This document shows positions 21,071 through 32,097 of a stretch of 64,000 nt of DNA, piece by piece. The DNA is from Asparagopsis taxiformis (taxonomy: Eukaryota; Rhodophyta; Florideophyceae; Bonnemaisoniales; Bonnemaisoniaceae): contig JALQPE010002338.1 of NCBI GenBank assembly GCA_030407315.1, positions 186,001 to 250,000 of the forward strand, written 5' to 3'. The notes beneath the pieces are model-generated. The model did no database searches. It was not told the DNA's origin and was given only the letters and a program-made list of their open reading frames with translations. The position numbers were made by a program, and so were the translations under genes. The first letter of the stretch is position 1; each line of letters starts with the position of its first letter.

Positions 21071-22727
21071 AGTGTATTGGCGGGTGCTGCGAAAAGGGTA
21101 GCTGTGAGAAAGTCGATGATTATTGTGCTTAAATGTCTGTATTCTGTTTCAAATTATCAAGTGCTAGCTAGGGCCGCGTTCATTGACTTTCTTTTGCCAA
21201 CAATGTGATGCACATTGAGCGTGATACAAAAAAATCTGGACTACCCTTTATCGATGAGATGTTGTGAACAAACCGCAGCCAATCAGGGTACGGCATCAGC
21301 TGCGCAACTCTGGCTGTATTGTGCCACGTAGGGCCATCAACCTGGCACTTTTGCCTACGTAGGCCTTTTGTGACGCAAACTATCATTATTTTTTTGAGGC
21401 GGTTTGCGTGAGTCTGATCGTCCCCCTCCGCTATGATACCATCACTTTCGAGTCGTATCGCTTATTGCCCGATGTGCATTGCACTTACCTTCATTACCAA
21501 TTACTATCGTATCAGGGAATAGTTTTTTCGATACCTCTGCGCTCGGTCGACAGTAACCGTCTCATCAGCACTTTGAATTTCAAGGATGAGCTATGGTTGT
21601 CATTTCCACTATTCCTAATGGAAACAGGGAATTTTTTGTGCAGGGAACAGCCGATGTCATCCAACATATCATTATGATCAAAATAAACATTCCCATCATA
21701 AACTTAAAAGTACTGAATCGAGCATATATGTTCCCATACCGAGGTTCATTGCACAGTGAAGATATTTTCGAAACTGTACTACGCCTCTGCACTATCACAC
21801 GTCATCGGAAACTGAGCTGGCGGTACGCGAAGAATCATGGCATGCTACGAATTTTAGCAACGCCACTGTTTCTGCGATCGAGAGCTGCTCAGCAATTTAA
21901 TCGCCTATTACATTCAAGTAGAGAATATCCCTCCCGGAGCAAACATTTCCCTCAGTCAACGCTTGGCCGTCCCTACCTTCCTGGAGTAGTGCCAATGATG
22001 GCAAATCCTTGTGCTTCACCCCAAGCAAAGAATACATACTTGACGATAAAGTTTATAATGCCGATCTGTCTACTTTTGAGAATAAATCGTAAAGGACAGA
22101 CTGTCACAATCAAACTGATGCGAATTACTGTAGGAAAAGAAAGGAAAAAATCACGTTGTTTCGAAACGCCTTCACGGACGGATATGTGATAATTCGCTGT
22201 ACACGTAGTGAGTGATGGCATAGGACCTAATAACGGCAATGCGAAGTGCTGGAGCTGATCTCAGTCATCAGCGGTATTGCCCCCTAAAGCATTAAACCAG
22301 ACAGATGAATGCAGACCCCACATCACAGCCATCATCAGCGTCTCGTGGTGGTTTGTAGTCGGGTGTGTGAGTAGAAAATTCATTCCGAACACTAGTGTTC
22401 TATTTATGCCTATCTGCGTAGTCGCTGCATTCACAAGTGATGATGTCAAGACATACACAATAAGAATATAGTTTTAATCACCATGACCATCTCAGAGCAA
22501 AAAGTGTCCTGTGTCGTTCTAGGATGAAGGTTCCATCGCCAATGTTTTTTTCAAAAATGTGACAAATTTGCGGTGGTTTCATCATCATCCATGGAAGATG
22601 CTTCGGATATATACACTATATTGCACATGGTAGTAGTATGATACAAACCAACCGCAAATTACCATCACCGTTAAAACCCAGCAGTTTATGTGAAGGAGGC
22701 AAATAAAATGCAACTCGAGCATTGAAT
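21071..22727. other. Intergenic, nothing recognised
   Basis: 1.66 kb between two minus-strand genes. The part next to 21070 should be the promoter of the lactone-oxidase-like gene. Open frames here are short and unsupported. Confidence 0.5.
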
Positions 22728-23561
22728 CTACAAATCAGGGCCTGCGCTAAGGAACAATTTGGAAAGATCCTCCGTAACGACGCCATCCCCCTTGGGCACA
22801 GCAACAATATCAAACGCCTTATTTCTTGCATTAACATCCAACACAGCCGCCTCTACAACTCTGGCGACGTCTCCCCTAGGTACTCCGCATTTCATTCTGT
22901 CGAAAACAGTAAATAGTTCATCATTGCGTCCAACAACTAGCTCCCTCTCACTATCCGGTTCGTTCAACAGCAAACCCGGATTGATAACTGTGTACGGTAC
23001 ACCGCTCTCAATCAAGTGCATTTGCGCCTTGCGTTTATACCTCAGAATGTTACCATTCCCAATGCGATTCAACGGATTATTTTCCTCGGTACCACCCATC
23101 GATCCCACAAGAATGACATGTTCCACACCGAGATCCTTCGCAATTTCAATCTGATTCCGGGCGCCCTCCCAATCGACCAGCTCCGGCATACCTTCCGGGT
23201 CGTATGAAACCACGCCTGGTTTGCCATCGGCGGGCGGGGTCATCATGCGCGGAACAGCAGATGTGAGAATGACCAATGTCTTCATGCCGTTCAATACGGT
23301 GCGGAGGAGCGAAGTGTCCAGTATATCGCCCTCGGTGAGATGCTCCGTCGCAATGTCAGCTTCGGCAGCTCGAGATATGGATCGCACCAACCCATGAGCG
23401 CTCACCGCTGGATTGGCTGAGAGCTTTTCAAACACAAGACGTCCCGTGCGTCCGCCAGCGCCTGTCACTAACACGTCGTGCGCCATTCGCGGCTGCCGAC
23501 TGCAGAGAGCGGATTGCCGCGCAGCGCGGAACGGAAGGGCGGTGGGGTTTAGGAAGGCCAT
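22728..23561 (-). CDS. NAD(P)-binding atypical SDR / NmrA-like protein, probably plastid-targeted
   Basis: 277 residues from the first ATG (23561); the frame continues upstream only to a TTG. Residues 1-26 form a basic, Ser/Ala-rich presequence ending just before a second Met (MAHDVLVTGAGG). The Rossmann fold begins with VTGAGGRTG (GxxGxxG at 34-40). Later elements are GDILDTSLLRTVLNGM, HVILVGSMGG and KRKAQMHLIESGVPYTVINPG, where Y-x3-K of classical SDRs is replaced by an NmrA/TIC62-like pattern. The closest family I can name is the plant At5g02240/TIC62-type NAD(P)H-binding group. Role is likely redox or NADPH-sensing; the reaction is unknown. Confidence 0.8.
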   Translation of the reverse strand: MAFLNPTALPFRAARQSALCSRQPRMAHDVLVTGAGGRTGRLVFEKLSANPAVSAHGLVRSISRAAEADIATEHLTEGDILDTSLLRTVLNGMKTLVILTSAVPRMMTPPADGKPGVVSYDPEGMPELVDWEGARNQIEIAKDLGVEHVILVGSMGGTEENNPLNRIGNGNILRYKRKAQMHLIESGVPYTVINPGLLLNEPDSERELVVGRNDELFTVFDRMKCGVPRGDVARVVEAAVLDVNARNKAFDIVAVPKGDGVVTEDLSKLFLSAGPDL

Positions 23562-24048
23562 GAGGTGATGTGAGACGCGATTCGATGCGGCGCGACGTTT
23601 GGCGAAGATCGAGGAATTGGTTGGTTGTTGAAGAGTTGTGTGTGTGATCGCGCTGTGGAAGTTGCAGATGATTAGATACGTATCGGGATTGGTGATATGG
23701 GAGATCAATGCGCACTGTTTTGTGATTGGTTATGCTCTGTGTTTGGTTTCGTTCAAGTATGTCGCGCATGGACAAACTTACAGTGTAAGTTTTTCTGAGC
23801 ATGTAAGTAGTTCTGAAGCAAGATAGCGAGAAGATACGACAATTTAGTTTTGAATATAAATTTCAGGGTTGAGGGTTGACACTGTGCATCATAGAGTAGT
23901 TCAGAAGCTGTGTCGCTGCATCGATTCAAAAAGGTATCTACAAAGGTATCTTCGATTGATTCTTAACTCCGTTCCAGCCCGCTTGCAAGCCTTTGCGATT
24001 ACACTACAAACTTGAAATCCAGCTCTCCACAAACTCAGTCCTCACAAA
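23562..24048. other. Divergent promoter region
   Basis: About 490 nt between the start codons of the minus-strand SDR gene and the plus-strand metacaspase gene, so it must contain both promoters. No clear TATA box at a convincing distance. Confidence 0.45.
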
Positions 24049-25396
24049 ATGGGAAAATACGGTGTTGTCATCGGTGTCAACTACACCAAGAATCCGGAAG
24101 CTGCCCGTAAGTAACATCCACATCTTCCTCAAACACAGCATGTGCATTCCAATTTCAAACTAACCCTCCCCAATAGTCCAAGGATGTTGCAACGATGCCC
24201 GTCTAATGGTCGACCTGCTCCGATCCAAGGGTTTCGAAGACGATGACATCAAGCTTCTCATTGATGACGATGACGGTTATGAATCGCCCAACCACATCAA
24301 CGTCAAAAATGCACTAAACTGGCTCTGCACTTCTCGAGAAGACGGCGACATTATCTTCCTCCATTTTTCCGGCCATGGAACCCAAATCCCCGCCGATGAT
24401 GACGACCTAGAGCCCGACAAGCTCGACGAAGCCATCTGTCTCGAAGAGCTGTTCCTCATGGCCGACGACGATCTCAAACAATACTTCTCCCAACTGCCTT
24501 CCGGCGCACATGCAACTGTTGTCATGGATTGTTGCCATTCAGGTTCCATGCTCGACGGCACAGAGGTCGCTATCGAGGGTGCTAAGGACTCCTATTCGGA
24601 AGGTGTCCACCAAGAGTCCAGCGCCCTTTTGAACATTCTGGGCGGCTCACGCGGCTTGGAGGAAGTTTCCAATCGTTCATTGCCTATTTCTACAATCTCG
24701 GAAGTCATGTCGCAGAAGCTCGGCCGCCCCGTCGAACCCACCGGGTCGGGAGTCAATGGTGCAATGGCGAGCATTTTCGGCGGAACCGCCGGAAAATTGA
24801 TGCTCAAATTCGCTATGTCGCAGCTCAAGAAGCAGGAGGCTTCCAGCGGTGGTGGTAGTGGTGGAGCAATCGGTTCGTTGGTGAACAGCTTCCTCGGCGG
24901 CAGTTCCAACACAGCCAGTAGCAGTGGCGGTGCCGGAGGTCTTATTTCATCATTCCTGGGTGGCGGTAGCAGTGGTGGCAGTTCAGGCGGTTCTGCATTG
25001 TCATCGTTGTTCGGTGGTGGTAGCAGTGGTACTTCCCAGCAGCAGGATCCTATTGCAATGGTGAGCGGTTTGTTGGGTGGGCTCGGTCTGGAAGGAACGG
25101 AGAGTTCTTCAGCTGCTCCACCGTATAACCCGTCCCATCAGCCAGTTAGCAAAGATGTATGTACGCTCATTACCGGATGTCAGGCAGCTGAAACTAGTGC
25201 CGATGTGCGACCGCCTGGTGGTGATGCTTTCGGTGCTCTGACAAAGACGCTTACGACCGTTTATGAAGGAAATCCAGATACTTCCTACTATGATCTTGTA
25301 TCCAACGTGCGCTCGGAGCTCAGCAAGGGTGGGTTTAAACAGAACCCATGTTTGGAATGCTCAGATGATATGGCACGTACGAGGTTCATTTGTTAG
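24049..25396 (+). CDS. Metacaspase with Gly/Ser-rich interdomain linker (spliced)
   Basis: Exon 1 is 24049-24106 and exon 2 is 24177-25396; the 70-nt intron has a GTAAGT donor and an AATAG acceptor. The phase-1 junction yields NPEAALQGCCNDARLM, the usual metacaspase start. Product is 425 residues. The p20 domain carries HFSGHGTQ with catalytic His at about 86 and VVMDCCHSG with catalytic Cys at about 139. The acidic pocket DDDDLEPDKLDEAIC lies between them. A linker of nearly 200 residues follows, including a Gly/Ser-rich tract at about 240-306, then the p10-like region (DVCTLITGCQAAETSADV at about 346). There is no N-terminal prodomain. A long p20-p10 linker without a prodomain resembles type II metacaspases: Arg/Lys-specific, calcium-dependent cysteine proteases linked to stress and cell death. 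Type assignment is inference. Confidence 0.92.
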
Positions 25397-25525
25397 ATTT
25401 CTAGCAAGTTGTTTTCTGTGTTGCTTGAAGTGTACACGTAATAGTCGAATTGCAAACGTAGGATTGATGTGGATGTAATTCTCCGTTGCGCACTCCTAAA
25501 CTGACTTGTTCGGGTACATAGTGAC

Positions 25526-25583
25526 ATTAGTTTCCGATAAATGCAATCACGCCAACTCGAGTGTTTACATATCGGAAACTAAT
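25526..25583. repeat. 14-bp perfect inverted repeat downstream of the metacaspase
   Basis: ATTAGTTTCCGATA (25526-25539) and its exact reverse complement (25570-25583) are separated by 30 nt. It lies 130 nt after the metacaspase stop. It could be a 3' end hairpin or a remnant of a small element. Confidence 0.6.
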
Positions 25584-26072
25584 TTAATTTAGTGACGTTA
25601 CGGACTTTACTACGCATGCTGGTCTTTGCTTCCCGAAAGCGCATTGATCGAGTGAGCGGGGCCCATAGATATTACACTACTAACTGAATTGAATGGAGAA
25701 CTGCACGAAAACTTTCGCATGATTGTTATGAGGTAGGTGATCATTCTACAGGTACTAGACTTGAGACGAAAATCGCGCGAGGTTATTGTATAAAAGTGAA
25801 CTGAGCATGCTCGAGCCGGAGGCGTAATTGTGCACAAATTGTGATTGGCGGAGCGCGGTACTTTGGTACCTACGAACACGAAGGGTTTTGTATTATCGGC
25901 GTATCAACGGAAGAATGATATTGTGAAATGATTGTACATTGATGTCTCCAAGTAGAATGTTAGTTAGGGGGATGGACAAGGGGAACCATGGGAGGGTGGA
26001 ATAGTTTTGGGGAGAGTATGAACAATTCGGATACGCGATTATATAATGTAAGATGGGGGGTCCCGGAGCAAC

Positions 26073-26146
26073 GGTTCTGTGGCCAAATTGGATAAGGCAT
26101 CGGTCTACGGATCCGGAGATTGCAGGTTCAAGTCCTGCCAGAATCG
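26073..26146 (+). tRNA. tRNA-Arg (anticodon ACG), left-arm copy
   Basis: The cloverleaf can be drawn by eye. Acceptor GGTTCTG pairs with CAGAATC (one G-T pair). The D-arm is GCC...GGC. The anticodon loop CTACGGA gives anticodon ACG at positions 34-36 (read as ICG, Arg CGN codons). The T-arm is GCAGG-TTCAAGT-CCTGC. One T-T mismatch closes the anticodon stem (positions 31-39). There is no intron and no encoded CCA. Confidence 0.92.
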
Positions 26147-26158
26147 CTTGGTCAAATC

Positions 26159-26165
26159 TTTTTTT
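26159..26165 (+). terminator. RNA polymerase III T-tract for the left tRNA
   Basis: Run of seven T residues 12 nt after the tRNA 3' end. Confidence 0.8.
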
Positions 26166-26383
26166 CCAAAATTGGACAAAAAGTGAAGATGTTTGTGGGG
26201 AGATGTCGTTTTGTTTTGCAACAAATTCATGGCCCTGGTGTATAAGCAGTTCCCGTGTTCCTGATCTGACCATCCAAAATTGTACTGAACGAGCCATTGC
26301 TAGTCTGATATAAGGCCCGTGTATTTGTTGCAAAACAAAACGACATCTCCCCACAAACATCTTCACTTTTTGTCCAATTTTGG

Positions 26384-26390
26384 AAAAAAA
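26384..26390 (-). terminator. RNA polymerase III T-tract for the right tRNA
   Basis: Seven A residues on the plus strand, the mirror of 26159-26165. Confidence 0.8.
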
Positions 26391-26402
26391 GATTTGACCA
26401 AG

Positions 26403-26476
26403 CGATTCTGGCAGGACTTGAACCTGCAATCTCCGGATCCGTAGACCGATGCCTTATCCAATTTGGCCACAGAACC
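26403..26476 (-). tRNA. tRNA-Arg (anticodon ACG), right-arm copy
   Basis: Exact reverse complement of the copy at 26073-26146, so the two genes point at each other across the 96-nt spacer. Confidence 0.92.
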
Positions 26477-26820
26477 GTTGCTCCGGGACCCCCCATCTTA
26501 CATTATATAATCGCGTATCCGAATTGTTCATACTCTCCCCAAAACTATTCCACCCTCCCATGGTTCCCCTTGTCCATCCCCCTAACTAACATTCTACTTG
26601 GAGACATCAATGTACAATCATTTCACAATATCATTCTTCCGTTGATACGCCGATAATACAAAACCCTTCGTGTTCGTAGGTACCAAAGTACCGCGCTCCG
26701 CCAATCACAATTTGTGCACAATTACGCCTCCGGCTCGAGCATGCTCAGTTCACTTTTATACAATAACCTCGCGCGATTTTCGTCTCAAGTTTAGTACCTG
26801 TAGAATGATCACCTACCTCA

Positions 26821-27158
26821 GAGCACTTTATAAGAATATTTCGAGCTGTAGACACGAATGTATAGCTAGTCCTCATTTCTTCGTCATAAAATGTAATAGA
26901 GCGTTATGGAAGGACTCCCCACGCATCAAATTGTAAACTTCTGAAGAGACAGCGACTCATCGATGACGAGAATGCAAATCAATATAACTGACTGTTGGAA
27001 ATTATGGGATTAGTTCGATTTGATTTTCATTCCACGCTTTATCGAAGCAGGCATACTGCCGTTTCTGCTATCTACCACTTCAAAACATGTATTCATGTAC
27101 GCTATCAAGAATAACATTACGCTCTATGGAAACTATGCTACCGAGTTCTGGTAATCAT
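26821..27158. other. Intergenic, nothing recognised
   Basis: AT-rich spacer between the tRNA inverted repeat and the 3' end of the BT1-family transporter gene. Confidence 0.5.
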
Positions 27159-29093
27159 CTAGTCGTTTCGTTGCGAAAGCAAATTACTATCGCTTGTTTC
27201 GTTGTTATGTACAGGCGCATCCTCATATTCGATCATGCTTGATGGCAACTCATCCTCCCCTGCTGTAACAGTCGCTGCAGTACCCGGAGTAATAGACAAA
27301 ACTGATATTTCCGCACTGGATGAAGCCATTCGATCCCCTGCTGATGCTCTACTTGTCTCAAATTGAGCTTTCTTCACATCAATCGCTAATGATCGTTCAC
27401 TAGACGCTGTTTCCACCTGTTCCTTATCATCTGAATTTTCCAAAGACTTATCACCATCTGTGCTATCGTCATCATCTGGATCCTCCGCAGGGACCCTGAC
27501 AAAGTCCGACGCCCCTCCTTCGTCTGCATCCTCTCCAAGGAGATCTTCAGTCATTTTCGCATCCGGAATCAGTACAAAGACGAGGGGAAAGATTACAAGT
27601 GGTAACGCCACATGAGCGATGACAATGGCCATGGACAGATTTGTGAAATCACAAGGTTCTGTAGTCTTGATCCCCAGATGATCAATTAGGGCAACGCCAA
27701 GCGTTCGAGACACAGCTGATCCAATATTCTGATACGACGCGAGCAGGGCATACACACTTGCCTCCATTCCCTTTGGACACACTTTGGATGTCAATACAAC
27801 TGCTGGCATTAGATCCAACATAAGTGCCACTTGGTACAGGATTGCATCGCCAAGCATGAACGCCACCCTGTCGGAAATTCCAAAGCGCTTATTCACGCGC
27901 TCCACAAGCAAGATATCGAAAATGGAAGCTACAAGTTTCACAACACTCGTCACCCAAAACGCTCTACGAAACGTTCCACGACTAAGAAACGTTTGAAACA
28001 TCGACACACCTATTGCTCCCGCCACTGCTCCGACCAGTGATGCATAAGTGACATAGTATGTAAAAGAGAAGTGTGGTCCGTCCGGCACACAGCTCGGTTC
28101 TGCTGTGAACCAATAGTCTAGTGCCCCTGGAAGAGACACATAAGTCATACTTGAGAGAAACATGTACAAATTTGCTTTGCCAAGCATTCTTGGTAACCAG
28201 CGCAATCCAAGGACACATAAGATGAGTGCAGCAACAATAGATACTAAAGATTGTGTACTACCCGACCCAACTAGCGCGGACATCCCCACAGCAGTCGCAC
28301 CTAATGTCATCAAAATAGACAGTCGAAAAAGGTTGGGATGTGCGGTTATCTTATCCTTGCGAATTCCGCGTTGGTCTGGGGGTAAACGCTCCTCAGGCAT
28401 CCAGCCAGATAATGTGGGATAGATTACTTGTGCAGCCAAGGGGAAACATACGAGGAATATATACCTAGCGTCGAGATGATCCGCCATTGGGCCTGCAACA
28501 ATGGAACCGGCGAAGGAACCTGCCATATTCATTCCCCAGACAAATGTGACCAACATGGAACCACTCTCCGGTTTGGCAACCATCATTTCGGCATATTTAC
28601 CTTCACACAGGAGGTCTACCATAGCAATCTCTAGGTTACCAATGAGGAGCAAAAATGCAGCAAAGGGCGCACCTGAGGGTTTGAGGTGCACGAAACCAAG
28701 CACCGCGAAAGAAATTGCACCAATGATAGAGACTAAGACGATGTAAGAGCGCTTGTGATAACCAAATACCGGTACAGTGTCAGAGAGGAGACCCATGGCG
28801 GCTTTCATAGCCCATGGTGTCTGCGCAACTGTACCATAGCTCTGGTACCTTTCGCCAGTGATATTGAGGTCCTTGAAATACGGTAACTGTGCGCTACCAG
28901 CAAGTTGTCTACATGAGTGCAACGCTTATGTCAGAGAGGAATTTAAAATGGTTGAGTTTGCGTGCTGAACATAAGTAATATCTTACAGAATTGCACCCTT
29001 GACCAGCATGTACACGGATACGAGTAGCATTGTAAACGGCCACCCAAAATTGGATGTGAGATCCTTCATAAAGGCTCGCAAAGACCCGAACAT
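27159..29093 (-). CDS. BT1 (folate-biopterin transporter) family membrane protein (spliced)
   Basis: Exon 1 is 29093-28987 and exon 2 is 28908-27159, with a 78-nt intron (28986-28909; GTAAGA donor, GTAG acceptor). The phase-2 junction joins LVKGAIL to QLAGSAQLPYFKDL, the conserved BT1 helix/loop with PYFKDLNITGERYQSYG. The product is 618 residues with about 12 membrane segments. The conserved second segment WAMKAAMGLLSDTVPVFGYHKRSY resembles the MFS-like loop of the family. The last 120 or so residues are a hydrophilic acidic and Ser-rich tail (LLGEDADEGGASD, EDPDDDDSTDGD). BT1 members carry folates or pterins in kinetoplastids and plants and are diverse in algae; the substrate here is unknown. 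The ATG at 29093 is chosen as the first in the exon 1 frame. Confidence 0.88.
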
Positions 29094-29617
29094 GTTGAAG
29101 CGGCAATGTTTCCACTCACACCCAGGCGTCCTGCATCAACTCACCACCACGGAATTTTGTCGCCACGCTAGACCAGCAAAATGTCAGTAGCGTTCCAAGC
29201 TGGTGTTCTTCAAGCTTTGGAACATATGGAAATGGCTGGTGAAAGGAATAATGACGGGTAGAAGAAATGGTCCCGTGCCACTATTGTCGTAGGCTATGCG
29301 TAGGCGATGAAATCCACATTGTTGTTACCCACGCTATGTAATACGTAACCTTGGACGGGTGTTGGTTGTTTCAACCAGTGCGAGCACGAATGAGAAAAGT
29401 AGTATTGAATGGACAACGGATGCGCATTAATTTGATCCGCTGATGCCGAAAACAAAATCGAGCCGTAAAATTTTCATAATTTTGCGTAGCAAGACAATCA
29501 TTATGCACCCCTGCAGTCAGCCAACACTGCCACGCACACGCGCACACCCTCTCCACCAACGTCCCCCTCCAGAACACAACCATCGTATCACAGTTGCCGC
29601 GCATCGTCAGAAACAAA
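29094..29617. other. Divergent promoter region
   Basis: 524 nt between the start codons of the BT1-family gene (minus) and SEC13 (plus). Both promoters must lie here. No open frame of note. Confidence 0.5.
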
Positions 29618-30646
29618 ATGGCCGCCATGCCACCAATTCCCGCACCGACCGCTGCACCATCAGCGCCGGCACCATCCATCCCAGCGAGATCGACGGTGGA
29701 TACGGCGCACAGCGACGTCGTACACGATGCGCAGCTCGACTTCTACGGAAGACGACTAGCGACATGTTCAAGCGACCGCACGATAAAGATCTTCCAAATC
29801 ACGCCATCTGGACAACACACGCTTCAAGCGACCCTCGAGGGGCACACCGGCCCTGTTTGGCAGCTTTCATGGTCGCATCCGACGCGACACGGCCGTCCGC
29901 TGCTCGCATCTGCCAGTCACGACGGTCGTGTGATCGTGTGGATGGAAGATTCACCAGGCATGTGGCGTCAATTCTACGAATATGCCTGGCATGCATCGAG
30001 TGTAAATGCGGTGGCATTCGCGCCCAGTGAATACGGTCTTTTATTCGCGTGTGCGAGCTCGGACGGATTTGTCTCGATCTGTCGCCAACTCGCGGACGGC
30101 AACTGGGATGAACGTCGCATATCTGAATCGCGCGATGGCGCCGCACACACGCATCATCTAGGGGCTAATGCAGTTTCCTGGGCGCCGGCGATCTCGCCTG
30201 GCGGCCTGTGGATGCCGGAACGGTCTGCGCCGCCGCCGATGCGCGTTGTCACGGCCGGCTGCGACCATTTGTTGAAGGTGTGGACGTACGACGAGACGAG
30301 CTCCAATTGGACGCTTGAGGGCGCGCCGTTGAAGTCGCACACCGATATGGTGCGAAGTGCTGCGTGGGCGCCCAATGTCGGACTTCCCAGGTCCATCATT
30401 GCTAGCGCGGGACAGGATAAACGCGTAATTATATGGAGCAGGGATTTTGATGCTGGCAGTGAATGGACGTCGAATAAATTGCCCTTGTTTAGCGGCCCGG
30501 TATGGTCTGTTAGCTGGAGTCCTACGGGGAGCGTGCTGGGTGTCGCCCATGGTGACGATCAGGTTTCGATGTGGAAAGAAGGGCTAGATGGCTCCTGGAG
30601 AAATGTTACAGATGTTACGGGTGCGGCTGTAGCGGAGAGTTCTTAG
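29618..30646 (+). CDS. SEC13: SEC13, COPII coat / nuclear pore WD40 protein
   Basis: 342 residues from the ATG at 29618, in a strong context (ATGGCC); eight more codons upstream are open only from a TTG. After a Pro/Ala-rich N-terminus come six WD40 blades: HSDVVHDAQLDFYGRRLATC, LEGHTGPVWQLSWSHP, YAWHASSVNAVAFAP, HHLGANAVSWAP, LKSHTDMVRSAAWAP and FSGPVWSVSWSP. This is the SEC13 pattern throughout, including SSDRTIKIFQ and ending with VSMWKEGLDGSW. SEC13 pairs with SEC31 in the outer COPII coat for ER export and is also part of the nuclear pore Y-complex and the SEA/GATOR complex. Length is in the family range (about 300-340). Confidence 0.95.
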   Translation: MAAMPPIPAPTAAPSAPAPSIPARSTVDTAHSDVVHDAQLDFYGRRLATCSSDRTIKIFQITPSGQHTLQATLEGHTGPVWQLSWSHPTRHGRPLLASASHDGRVIVWMEDSPGMWRQFYEYAWHASSVNAVAFAPSEYGLLFACASSDGFVSICRQLADGNWDERRISESRDGAAHTHHLGANAVSWAPAISPGGLWMPERSAPPPMRVVTAGCDHLLKVWTYDETSSNWTLEGAPLKSHTDMVRSAAWAPNVGLPRSIIASAGQDKRVIIWSRDFDAGSEWTSNKLPLFSGPVWSVSWSPTGSVLGVAHGDDQVSMWKEGLDGSWRNVTDVTGAAVAESS

Positions 30647-32097
30647 CGGACTAGTTTGTGCTACGATTGATGCGACACGGGCGGAATGTGAAACCATGGA
30701 AACGATGTAAATCAATATTTCAGAAAGGTTGGAGCGTTTTTTACAATCGCAAGTTGTACAAGATGCAAACCACTGCGACGTTAAATTTTACCAGCCATAT
30801 GATGTATACACGTGTATCCTGATTTGCTATTGTGAACACAGGTGTTTTTATGCAGCTTGCGTGCGAACGCTGTGCACAACAATTCACCGAGAAGCATCTG
30901 CAGCTCTTCACAGCTCTGACGCGCCTTACGTCAGAGAGAAGTACTAAGAGAATAGTGGCAAACCCATAATTTGAGCAATTTTTCCCCGGACACGTCAGCA
31001 CTACAGTGAGAGTGCATTTGCGGCTTGGACATACGAATCATTCTGCAATTTACCGGCACTTCTCAAACACTTGAGCTCAGATACCCTTCACCCTTGCAAC
31101 CCAGGTTGAGTAACCTGTACCTCAAACAACCAAAAGTTTTGTGACACTCCCTTCAACGTTACGTTCTAGAACAACTTAACATCGAAGAAAGCATTCCTTC
31201 AATTGACAGTAATTCCCCAATGTTGTCAATTCACAATCTCGCCTCATCTTCTAGAACCCCTCGGTCGTAATTCCAATTTACGCCATTCAAGCATATAATC
31301 CTCACAATCACACCGTACAAATGCTTTATTTTCCCAAGAAAAGGTATACACTTCAGATTCCACCACATTTCTGCACCCATCAGCTACGAATCCACATATT
31401 CAGGTATCGTTGTGTCCAATCGCAGAGCATTATTGTCGGCCACACATATAAAGTCATCCTCATAAACAATATAACACTCAGTGAGTGCTGCTGACCCAAC
31501 GACTAAACTCCTCTTCCATCCCATATCGCCTGCCATCTCACCACGTCACATTGTTGTACTTGTTCATCGTTGGCAACCAAAATGCTCTGATGGTCGTCTA
31601 CATACACGTAATACACATATCTTTCTGAGCCATCAATTCTAGACTTCTCGAGCTGGAATGCACGTTTAAGCTTCAAAATTCCCATTTAACGATCAACACA
31701 CGCTAACATAACCTCAAAGGGTTTGGTACACTTGTTTGGGAGCACCCCTGGTGAGATCAAGTTATCTCAATCATCCAACGCAGACCTCCAGCGCAGACCT
31801 GCTGGTTGCAAAACATCTTATATTTCAGTGATGAACACGAGGTCCAGGTGAGAAGAAACGATGCGTATTGCCAACAAGAGAAGAATTGCGCGCTACATGT
31901 AGAAGAAGACGTAACTTCTAACACCCAGCTCCAACATTCTGTGGACATCATACCTGCAATTGTGAAGTTTGAAATTTGCGCAAGCCAGAGCCCGCGAAGA
32001 CTGGAATTTTCAGCTCCAGGCCGGCGTTGGATGGATTACACATCTAGGCAGTGTCGCGTTGGGTGACGTGACATCGCTTGGAGCAAATAAATACATC

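Larger units (their letters stand above)
25729..26820. repeat. 498-bp near-perfect inverted repeat with tRNA-Arg in each arm
   Basis: The left arm (25729-26226) is the reverse complement of the right arm (26323-26820), with one visible mismatch (G at 25758 opposite T at 26791). The 96-nt spacer (26227-26322) is unique. Each arm carries a full tRNA-Arg gene, its T-tract terminator and more than 300 bp of upstream sequence. No target-site duplication is visible at the outer edges. The structure could arise by inverted segmental duplication; it could form a long hairpin. Confidence 0.95.
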
